From contig CAIUWO010000981.1 of the NCBI GenBank assembly GCA_903902895.1, forward strand, positions 1 to 33,223: a DNA stretch of 33,223 nucleotides, read 5' to 3'. Positions 16,138 to 22,427 of the stretch are shown here, one piece after another (the first letter of the stretch is position 1; the number at the start of each line of letters is the position of its first letter). Under the pieces are notes generated by a model. The model searched no databases, was not told the DNA's origin, and worked only from the letters and a program-made list of their open reading frames with translations. A program made the translations under genes and the position numbers. The stretch comes from Candidatus Hydrogenedentota bacterium. GTDB taxonomy: Bacteria > Hydrogenedentota > Hydrogenedentia > Hydrogenedentales > CAITNO01.

Positions 16138-17565
16138 TTACGGCCGCAATGCCAGGCCCGCCCAATAAACCAGCCCGACAAGGTGGTTTCGAATCAGCGA
16201 TGGCCGGCGCAGCAGGCGCCGCAGCGCCTGGACCGCATAGGCCGGCCGCATGTAGTACTGGCGGTAGGCCCGGCGCACCATGTCCGCCAGCGTCTCCGCG
16301 TCCGGGTAAGTATACGGCACATAGGTCGGCATGTGGATATTGAACTCGCCCTCCTGCGCCACGACCCGCCCCTCGGCCAGCGCGCGCTCCTCGAGCGCCG
16401 TGCCCGGCAGCACATGGTAGGCGAAGAACAGCATGTAGTCGGCGTTGAGTTCGCAGGCGAAATCGATGGTGCGCAGGCTCATCTCCGGGGTCTCGCCGGG
16501 GAAGCCGAGCATGAACGAGCCCCGCACCTCCAGGCCCGCGTCGCGGGACCAGCGCACCGCCTTGCGGTACTGCTCCAAAGTGGTGCCCTTGCGAATCATG
16601 TCGAGCGTCTCCTGGACACCCGACTCGAAGCCGAACTGGATGCTGTAACAGCCCGACTTCGCCATGCGCCGGAGCATGTCGGGTGTGACCGTGTCCGCCC
16701 GCGCCAGCACCGACCAGGTGATGCGCAGGCCCCGCGCGTCGAGCATACCGCAGAAACGGTCCACCCAGCGCGGCATCACGCAGAAATTGTCGTCCCAGAA
16801 GACCACGCTGCGCACGCCCCAGTCGCGTACCAGCGCCTCCACCTCGTCGGCCACGTGCTCCGGCGAGCGCCGGCGGAACGGCACGGAGCACCCGCTGCCC
16901 TGGTGGCAGAAGGCGCAGCGCGCCCAGGGGCATCCGCGCGAGGTGATTACCGTGGTCACATGCCTGCCCAGGTTCAGGCTGGGCAGTGCCTGATAGAGCC
17001 CCGGCTTGTAGAGCCGCCGGTCGGGCGGCGCAAACACGTCGAGGTTGCGCTCGTGCGCCCGGGCGGGTGTCTCGACCGCCCGGAGGGTTGCGTCGCGGTA
17101 GTACAGCCCCGCGACGTTGGCTATGTTTTCCCCCTTCGAAAGACAGTCCACCAGCGCGGACAGGGGGGCCTCGCCCTCGCCGGGAACCGCATAGTCGGCG
17201 GCAATGTCCTCCAGAACCTGCGGGCCAGCGGCCATGACGTGCGGGCCGCCGAGGACGATGGGAAGACCGGGCTGTCTCCCGCGCAGGCCGTCGACAACGT
17301 CGCGGGCCGCGTCCCGGGCAAGAAGGGTCATGATGGACAGGCCCACCAGTTCCGGCTTTGCCGCGAGCACCGCGTCCACGGTCTCCTCAACATTGAACTG
17401 CTCGGCCATGGCGTCGACAAGCGCCGACGTGTGCCCCCGCGCGCCCAGCGCGCTGGCCAGAAAGCCCACGCCCAGCGGCGGCAGGACGCCGCTGCGGGAG
17501 CGCCGCCGGACATTGCCGACGGACCGCGCGTAGTCAAAGGGGGGAATGACAAAGACGACGTGCAT
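16138..17565 (-). CDS. Radical SAM protein with CPWxxCxFC cluster motif
   Basis: The 475-residue product is a second COG1032-type protein. The N-terminal domain has IPPFDYARSVGN, VLPPLGVGFLASAL, VGLSIMTLLARDA, VLGGPHV and VPGEGEAPL, the usual cobalamin-binding-like pattern, but no DxHxxG was seen. The cluster motif in TSRGCPWARCAFCHQ places Cys212, Cys217 and Cys220 as CxxxxCxxC, the CPWxxCxFC variant of some family members rather than the canonical spacing. The core continues with VVFWDDNF, IQFGFESG and GSFMLGFPGET. It is first in the operon with the 508-residue protein, suggesting sequential or paired steps in one modification. The product cannot be inferred. An AGGT ribosome site lies before ATG 17565. 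Confidence 0.88.
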   Translation of the reverse strand: MHVVFVIPPFDYARSVGNVRRRSRSGVLPPLGVGFLASALGARGHTSALVDAMAEQFNVEETVDAVLAAKPELVGLSIMTLLARDAARDVVDGLRGRQPGLPIVLGGPHVMAAGPQVLEDIAADYAVPGEGEAPLSALVDCLSKGENIANVAGLYYRDATLRAVETPARAHERNLDVFAPPDRRLYKPGLYQALPSLNLGRHVTTVITSRGCPWARCAFCHQGSGCSVPFRRRSPEHVADEVEALVRDWGVRSVVFWDDNFCVMPRWVDRFCGMLDARGLRITWSVLARADTVTPDMLRRMAKSGCYSIQFGFESGVQETLDMIRKGTTLEQYRKAVRWSRDAGLEVRGSFMLGFPGETPEMSLRTIDFACELNADYMLFFAYHVLPGTALEERALAEGRVVAQEGEFNIHMPTYVPYTYPDAETLADMVRRAYRQYYMRPAYAVQALRRLLRRPSLIRNHLVGLVYWAGLALRP

Positions 17566-17605
17566 TCAGAGACCTGCTATTCGGACACGCTCACAGACTA
17601 ACACA

Positions 17606-17634
17606 AGTTTAGCCGCCTTAACATTCCCGGTCAA
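17606..17634 (-). promoter_or_regulatory. Sigma-70-type promoter for the radical SAM operon
   Basis: Reading leftward, TTGACC (17634-17629) and TAAACT (17611-17606) are separated by exactly 17 bp. The hexamers match consensus at five and four of six positions. The -10 ends about 40 nt before the first gene's ATG. Confidence 0.55.
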
Positions 17635-17674
17635 ACGGTGCCGCGCGCGGGGACGTGGCGCAAGTGCGGGTTCG

Positions 17675-18310
17675 TCAGGCAAGCAGGCGCTCAATGACCG
17701 CGGGTAATTCGCGGATGGAGGATATGCGGGCCTGGGCACCGGCCAATTCCTCCCCCCCCGAGAATCCGTAGGCCGCGCCGACGGCCAGCGCGCCGTTGGC
17801 GTGGGCCGCCTCGATGTCGTCATGGCGGTCGCCGACGACGATGACAGGCCTGCCCAGGCCCATGGCCGTGATTTCGGCGACCATCTCGACCTTGCCGCTG
17901 TAGCGGGTGCCGCGCGCGCGCACCGCGGCCAGATATTGGCGCACCCTGTGCGCGTCGAGAAACTCGTTCACGTAGTCGTCGGGCCCGTTTGAGCATACGG
18001 CCAGAACGCACCCCGCGTGAAGCTCCTCCAGCACCTCGCGCGCGCCGTCGTAGAGCCGCCCCTCGCTGCCGATGAGGCGCAGTTCGAGCGCGTTGGTCTC
18101 GGCCACGATTTGCGGCGCCATCCCCGGCGGGCACTGTTCGGCCAGCCACGCCTCATACGTCTCGACCGGCCTGCCGAAGAAGCCGCAAATGGTGCCGTGG
18201 TCCGGCACGGGCAGCCCGTGGGCGGCAAAGGTGCGCTGCACGGCCGGCACGGTCACGCGCTCAGTTTCGAGGAGCGTGCCGTCAATGTCGAAGATGATGA
18301 GCGCGGGCAT
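17675..18310 (-). CDS. HAD-superfamily phosphatase (phosphoglycolate-phosphatase-like)
   Basis: The 211-residue product has all four HAD motifs: IIFDIDGTLLET (nucleophile Asp8, acid/base Asp10), VCSNGP (Ser107), YSGKVEMV (Lys140) and VVGDRHDDIEAA (Asp161 and nearby acids). A small helical cap between motifs I and II (about residues 16-90) fits the Gph/PGMB-like subgroup. These enzymes hydrolyse small phosphate esters such as 2-phosphoglycolate. The exact substrate is not decidable. ATG 18310 is chosen because the nucleophile motif should lie near the N-terminus and the longer frame would start close to repeat copy C. A GGGAATTCCC palindrome sits directly before the start. It lies downstream of carA on the same strand, separated by the repeat, so co-transcription is possible. 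Confidence 0.87.
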   Translation of the reverse strand: MPALIIFDIDGTLLETERVTVPAVQRTFAAHGLPVPDHGTICGFFGRPVETYEAWLAEQCPPGMAPQIVAETNALELRLIGSEGRLYDGAREVLEELHAGCVLAVCSNGPDDYVNEFLDAHRVRQYLAAVRARGTRYSGKVEMVAEITAMGLGRPVIVVGDRHDDIEAAHANGALAVGAAYGFSGGEELAGAQARISSIRELPAVIERLLA

Positions 18311-18370
18311 GGGAATTCCCAATTGAAGTTTCTGACTCGTGCACTTGGCCGGAAAAGGTCCAAACCATGC

Positions 18371-18479
18371 CGTCATTGCGATCGCAGCGAAGCAATCTCT
18401 TTGCCGCCAAGACCTTAAAACGCGAAGTTAACCGCTTCAAGGGATTGCTTCGTCGGCCGTGGGCCTCCTCGCAATGACG
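18371..18479. repeat. Dispersed palindromic repeat, copy C
   Basis: The ends CGTCATTGCG and CGCAATGACG are perfect inverted repeats. Inner arms AAGCAATCTCTTTG and CAAGGGATTGCTT nearly pair. Orientation matches copy A, with the right arm CGTCGGCCGTGGGCCTCCTC. It lies 7 bp beyond the carA stop and before the HAD gene, where it could serve as a 3' stabilising hairpin or weak terminator. Confidence 0.82.
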
Positions 18480-18486
18480 AGACGGC

Positions 18487-19593
18487 TCAGGCGCTCTGGG
18501 CGGCCTTGTATTCGTCCATCAGCTTGGTGAACTTCTCAAAGAGGTAGCGGCTGTCGTGCGGGCCCGGCGACGCTTCAGGATGGTACTGCACGCTGAAAAT
18601 GGGCAGGGTCTTGTGCGCCATGCCCGTGCAGGTCCGGTCGTTGAGGTGGACGTGCGTGAACTCCACCTCGTCCGGGTTGAGCGACGCTGTGTCCACGGCA
18701 AAGCCGGGGTTTTGCGCGGTGATTTCAACGCAGCCCGTGGGCTGGTTGAGCACGGGCTGGTTGCCGCCGCGGTGGCCGAATTTGAGCTTGTAGGTGGTGC
18801 CGCCCAGCGCATGGCCCAGAATCTGGTGGCCCAGGCAGATGCCGAAGATCGGTATCTTGCGGTCGATCAGCGCGCGCACCGTCGGGTACACATAGGGCAG
18901 CGCGGCCGGGTCGCCCGGGCCGTTGGACAGGAACACGCCGTCGGGATGCGCGGCCAGCACCTCCTCCGGGCCGGCCGTGGCCGGAAGCACGCGCACCGAG
19001 CAGCCGTGGGTGGACAGCAGGCGCAGAATGTTGTGCTTGATGCCGTAGTCCATGGCGACAACGCGGTACTTCACCTCGGCCGGGGCGGGCCACTCGTAGG
19101 CCTCCTTGACGGCGACCTCCTTCACAAAATCACTGCCCGCCATGTCGGCGCTGTTGCGCGCCTTGTTCAAAAGGGATTCATGGTCGAAATCGACGGTGCT
19201 GATGACCGCCTTCTGGGCGCCCTTCGTGCGCAGCAGCCGCGTGATCTGGCGCGTGTCCACGCCGTCGATGGCCACCACGTTGTGCTTGCGCAGGTATTCG
19301 GGCAGCGTGGACGTGGCCCGCCAGTTGCTCGGCTCAAAGCAGCATTCGCGCATCACGAAGCCCCACACGTAGGGGTGGTTCGACTCCGTGTCGGCCTCGT
19401 TGCAGCCGTAATTGCCGATGTGCGGATAGGTCATCGTCACGATCTGCCCGGCGTAGGACGGGTCCGTCAGGATTTCCTGGTAGCCGGTCATGCTCGTGTT
19501 GAACACCAGTTCGCCGGTCGATTCGCCCTCGGCGCCGACCGCCCGTCCTTCAAACACGCTCCCGTCTGCTATGGCAAGAATCGCTTTTTTCAC
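18487..19593 (-). CDS. carA: Carbamoyl-phosphate synthase small (glutaminase) subunit
   Basis: CarA hydrolyses glutamine and channels ammonia to CarB for carbamoyl phosphate, the precursor of arginine and pyrimidines. The 368-residue length is normal. The N-terminal CPSase domain reads LAIADGSVFEGRAVGA and VFNTSMTGYQEILTDPSY. The C-terminal class I glutamine amidotransferase has SNGPGDPAAL (223-232), IFGICLGHQILGHALGG with nucleophile Cys253, and SVQYHPEASPGPHDS with His338 and Glu340, a complete triad. The start is a GTG at 19593 with AAGGGA upstream. The large subunit carB is not in the window, so the two are not adjacent here, at least in the direction visible. Repeat copy C follows the stop. 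Confidence 0.97.
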   Translation of the reverse strand: MKKAILAIADGSVFEGRAVGAEGESTGELVFNTSMTGYQEILTDPSYAGQIVTMTYPHIGNYGCNEADTESNHPYVWGFVMRECCFEPSNWRATSTLPEYLRKHNVVAIDGVDTRQITRLLRTKGAQKAVISTVDFDHESLLNKARNSADMAGSDFVKEVAVKEAYEWPAPAEVKYRVVAMDYGIKHNILRLLSTHGCSVRVLPATAGPEEVLAAHPDGVFLSNGPGDPAALPYVYPTVRALIDRKIPIFGICLGHQILGHALGGTTYKLKFGHRGGNQPVLNQPTGCVEITAQNPGFAVDTASLNPDEVEFTHVHLNDRTCTGMAHKTLPIFSVQYHPEASPGPHDSRYLFEKFTKLMDEYKAAQSA

Positions 19594-19632
19594 GGCGTTT
19601 TACGTCCCTTCTGGCTGGGTTGGGGTTGTCGA

Positions 19633-19641
19633 AGTATAGCA
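19633..19641 (-). promoter_or_regulatory. Candidate extended -10 promoter for carA
   Basis: Reading leftward, TGCTATACT is an extended -10 element about 40 nt before the carA GTG. The -35 region at 17 bp reads GGAAAA and does not match consensus, in keeping with an extended -10 promoter. Confidence 0.45.
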
Positions 19642-19696
19642 CAAAGGGGAAGCGGTTTTCCGTCTGAGCGAAATCCTTATCCACGGCCGCTCCGCC

Positions 19697-20602
19697 TCAG
19701 ATTCCGTCAAAGGGCCTGTCGTAGCGGCCGAAGATGCGCGCGCTGTCGGCGGTCATGGGAAAGCGTTCGCCGGGATAACGCGCGAAGGCAACGTGGCCGT
19801 CCATGTACAGGATGTTGGCACCGCCGGGAAGGTGGCTGAAATCGCCCGCTTTGACGCTGACATGGTCCCACATCACCGGCACCTCCGATGCGGCGCTGAG
19901 GGAGGCGCCCGGGTTGTTGATGTCGGTGATTAGGAAGCGCTCGATGCCCTCGCGCAGACGGTGCAGCGTGTTTCCGCCGCCGGCCTGGGTGCCCCCGTGT
20001 TCGGCGGGCATCTCAAAATCGGCATCACTGGCGGCACCGTCCGTTGCCGCGCTTGCGGCTGCAAGCAGGCCCCAGGGCGTGTCGGCGTATTCAGACTCTT
20101 CCCAGCGCCCGTTGGGGCCGGTGCCGAATTGGCCGATTTTGGCGTTGCCAAGGACATTGGTGTCGTCAAGAACCAGCCAGCCGGTGTAGTCGTAGGGTTC
20201 CTTGAGCAGTTCGCAGGGCTGCACGATACCGTCTGCATTGCCGTCCGCATCGTAACGGTCCAATGGGCCCCGGCCCTCGGACCACGAAGGACACCAGAGC
20301 ACGTTCACATCGGACAGGTATTCGGGCAGGAGGGCGGTCCCGCTGAAGATCATGGTCGCGCTCAGCGCGCCGTCGCAGTTGTGCGTCTTGCGCGGCGGGA
20401 ACGCGCGCCCCCGATCCTCGCCGCTGTACATGTGAAAGACCAGGCCCATCTGTTTCAGATTGCCCTGGCAGGCCGCTCGTCGGGACGCCTCCCGCGCCCG
20501 GGAGAGGGCCGGCAGCAGCACCGCCGCAAGTATGCCGATAATGGCAATGACAACAAGCAGTTCGATGAGGGTAAATCCTGTGCGGGGCGGTTTCGTGTTC
20601 AT
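19697..20602 (-). CDS. DUF1559 prepilin-like secreted protein (second paralog)
   Basis: The 301-residue product opens with a short basic leader, then the prepilin cleavage and helix motif [20 protein letters not shown] (residues 9-28) and [22 protein letters not shown]. The C-terminal half shares [18 protein letters not shown] with the paralog at 1565-2584 and has [17 protein letters not shown], an H-x10-DG motif. The middle portion, with several Trp and Asp residues, differs between the two and probably defines specificity. Such proteins are thought to be exported pseudopilin-like surface proteins. AAAGGA lies 8 nt before the ATG. The strong hairpin at 20626-20683 sits directly in front of the ribosome site. 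Confidence 0.87.
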   Translation of the reverse strand: MNTKPPRTGFTLIELLVVIAIIGILAAVLLPALSRAREASRRAACQGNLKQMGLVFHMYSGEDRGRAFPPRKTHNCDGALSATMIFSGTALLPEYLSDVNVLWCPSWSEGRGPLDRYDADGNADGIVQPCELLKEPYDYTGWLVLDDTNVLGNAKIGQFGTGPNGRWEESEYADTPWGLLAAASAATDGAASDADFEMPAEHGGTQAGGGNTLHRLREGIERFLITDINNPGASLSAASEVPVMWDHVSVKAGDFSHLPGGANILYMDGHVAFARYPGERFPMTADSARIFGRYDRPFDGI

Positions 20603-20625
20603 TCAAGGCATCCTTTCCAGATACG

Positions 20626-20683
20626 AAAAATGCGGGCGCACATCCGTTGGAAAGACATTCTTTCCGTGGGTTGTGCACCCGCA
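20626..20683 (-). terminator. Two-tier hairpin with T-run: terminator or leader attenuator
   Basis: The outer arms 20631-20642 and 20672-20683 pair over 12 positions with one mismatch or wobble. The inner arms GGAAAGA (20649-20655) and TCTTTCC (20659-20665) pair perfectly around a 3-nt loop. On the minus strand the structure is followed immediately by TTTTT (20630-20626). It lies about 55 bp past the stop of the small gene at 20738 and just before the ribosome site of the DUF1559 gene, so it either ends the upstream transcript or controls read-through into the DUF1559 gene. Confidence 0.65.
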
Positions 20684-20737
20684 CTTTTCAAGCCCGAAGC
20701 CTGAACCGTCAGGTGGACGGATTCATATTTGTCTTGT

Positions 20738-21016
20738 CTAGCCGGTTTCGGCAAGCACCTGAAGCAGACGCTCCTTCAGTTCCGCCAGTTGCCTGGACTT
20801 GAACGTCTTTCGCGTTCCCTCCAGCACCGTAATGGTCTCATGCAACGTCTCGCGCAGCCGCTTGCGGCAGGAACAGTCCAAGGACGCGCAGGTCTGTCCC
20901 GCCACGTCGGCGCAGGCGCCATCGTCCACGTTCTCCAGCAATCGCCGGTGTTTTTCCACTACGACGCGGAGTTCTTCGGCGCTGCGCGCCAGTTCTGTAT
21001 GCATTCTGTCCGTCAT
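20738..21016 (-). CDS. Small four-cysteine helical protein, unknown function
   Basis: The 92-residue product is predicted to be two charged amphipathic helices (about 5-32 and 51-90) joined by a short Cys-rich turn, CADVAGQTCASLDCSC, with Cys35, Cys43, Cys48 and Cys50. The Cys spacing could bind a metal or form disulfides at the tip of a helical hairpin. There is no signal peptide or membrane segment. A near-consensus promoter upstream and a hairpin terminator downstream support a real monocistronic gene. AGGTG lies very close to the first ATG; an internal ATG four codons later is an alternative start. No family was recognised. Confidence 0.65.
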   Translation of the reverse strand: MTDRMHTELARSAEELRVVVEKHRRLLENVDDGACADVAGQTCASLDCSCRKRLRETLHETITVLEGTRKTFKSRQLAELKERLLQVLAETG

Positions 21017-21049
21017 TTCACCTGCACTGTTTCATTGCCATGCTAATCT

Positions 21050-21078
21050 ATTGTATACCATGCTGAACAAAATGTCAA
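21050..21078 (-). promoter_or_regulatory. Near-consensus sigma-70 promoter
   Basis: Reading leftward, a perfect TTGACA (21078-21073) and TACAAT (21055-21050, five of six) are separated by exactly 17 bp. The predicted start is near 21043, about 27 nt before the ATG of the small four-cysteine protein. It is the best promoter match noted in the window. Confidence 0.75.
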
Positions 21079-21102
21079 CAAGCCTCTTTGCGGCGGGATT
21101 GA

Positions 21103-21498
21103 CTATTTTGCCGCTTTATTGGCTAGTGCGTTGAGTCGGCCTGCGTAAATGGCCAGGCGAATGTCGCAGCCTTTCTGGTCGGAATAGCCGTCCGGACCGT
21201 AATACATGAGATAAAGATCGTCCGCGAGCTTCAGAATCTCGCCGTCCTGGCCTTTGAGCAACCGGCGGTTCTGCGCCTGCCAGTTCAGTCCGTCGGTCGA
21301 GGTGGCATAGCCCGTCCAACAGCCTTTGCAGCCGGGGCGGACAAACTCGGCGAAATACATAAACCACCTGTCGTCTTCCTGAATCACGAGGGTGAACACC
21401 CGACAATCTGCAGAGACGAGTTCCAGTACGGTGCAACCGTCCAAGTTCAGGCCTTGGGTGGTACCGAGTTCACTTTTCGGATTTCCGGAGCGTCTCAA
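21103..21498 (-). pseudogene. Propeller-type glycosidase-like fragment, possibly split from the gene upstream
   Basis: The 131-residue frame contains RWFMYFAEF, GYATSTDGLNW and GEILKLADDLYLMYYGP, two blade-like units resembling GH43/GH32-type five-bladed beta-propellers. A whole propeller would need about twice this length. The only initiation codon near its N-terminus is a TTG at 21498 with no ribosome site, and it overlaps the end of the 304-residue frame by 29 bp in another register. Either it is the C-terminal part of a larger protein broken by a frameshift, or a degenerate remnant. It runs to a TAG at 21103, ahead of the next gene's promoter. Enzymatic activity is unlikely as read. Confidence 0.45.
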
Positions 21499-22384
21499 CC
21501 GTGTTCGCGGCTTTGGCCAATGCGGGCGCTATCCAATCCGTGTCCGACCGGTCAGACCCGGCCAGGAGCAGGTACTCCAGGGAAAAGCGCTGCCCGGTCT
21601 GCAACAGATGCCGCTCCCGTGCGTCCAGCATGTGGAGTTCGATATTGTCCACGTGTCCGTTGTTCACCCTGGGGTGAATGGGACCAGAAGCGCGATCCCG
21701 GGGCGCGAGCGCCACGCAACCGCCCTGTCCCTGCCGGGCACCGTAAATGGCAATCCATCCGTCGCGGGCGAGTTCTTGGCCGTCCCAGTAGTGCATGTTC
21801 GCGAGAGGCCCCGTCTTGCTTACGTCCATGGTCGCCACCGTCCCGTCTTTCATCTTCGCGGCCGCGGTGGCGCAGCTGTTCTCCTGCGTCATGAACTCGA
21901 CCCAAACGGCGCTGATCTCCGGCAAGTCCTTGATCACCTCGAGTTCCGTCTGGATGAAGTGAACCTGCACTTGGCTGTCCGGTTCGTACCATATGCGGTG
22001 CGTCTCCCGGCTGACAAAGTAATCCCGGAACTTCCAGGTGCCGCGATAGCCCACCACCGGCCCCGACGGCACGAGCACTTTAAACTCCGCGAGCTGCTGG
22101 CCTTCCGACTCGACCCGGTCTGTCAGCCAGCGCCCTTCGCTGTTCATAAGAAAGTGCGGCCAGTTCACGCCGACAAGTCGGCCGTTGGGGGAGAGGATAT
22201 TCACGTTCCCCTGCCACGCGTCGGGACGCAATGCAGCCAACTCTTTCCTGTCATCGGCAACAACGACCCGGTAGTCGTCCACGCCAGCAGTCACCAACTC
22301 AAGTGGCGGACCGTCGGATGCGGCCAGAAGGGTGAGTAGCAGGATCGTAATCAATGGCAAACTCCGTCTGTGTTGGCACGCCAA
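21470..22384 (-). CDS. Exported protein of unknown function
   Basis: The 304-residue frame starts at a TTG (22384) with GGTGAG 5 nt upstream; no ATG or GTG is available near the N-terminus. A short basic start and LPLITILLLTLLAAS form a plausible signal peptide of about 25 residues. The mature part is strand-rich with many Trp and Tyr (for example VGYRGTWKFRDYFVSRETHRIWYEP), reminiscent of carbohydrate-binding or mutarotase-like beta-sandwiches. I do not recognise the family. It begins 43 bp after the GH38-like gene on the same strand, so it may be a co-expressed partner in glycan breakdown. Its end overlaps the propeller fragment. Confidence 0.6.
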   Translation of the reverse strand: MACQHRRSLPLITILLLTLLAASDGPPLELVTAGVDDYRVVVADDRKELAALRPDAWQGNVNILSPNGRLVGVNWPHFLMNSEGRWLTDRVESEGQQLAEFKVLVPSGPVVGYRGTWKFRDYFVSRETHRIWYEPDSQVQVHFIQTELEVIKDLPEISAVWVEFMTQENSCATAAAKMKDGTVATMDVSKTGPLANMHYWDGQELARDGWIAIYGARQGQGGCVALAPRDRASGPIHPRVNNGHVDNIELHMLDARERHLLQTGQRFSLEYLLLAGSDRSDTDWIAPALAKAANTVETLRKSEK

Positions 22385-22427
22385 AGAATCTCACCGATTT
22401 CATCAAACAAGAACGCTCGTTCCCTGG

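Noticed and set aside
15976-17601. A 541-codon plus-strand frame
   Set aside because: It is the shadow of the first radical SAM gene, which has the Cys cluster motif on the other strand.
18556-19839. A 427-codon plus-strand frame
   Set aside because: It is antisense to carA, whose catalytic residues are all present.
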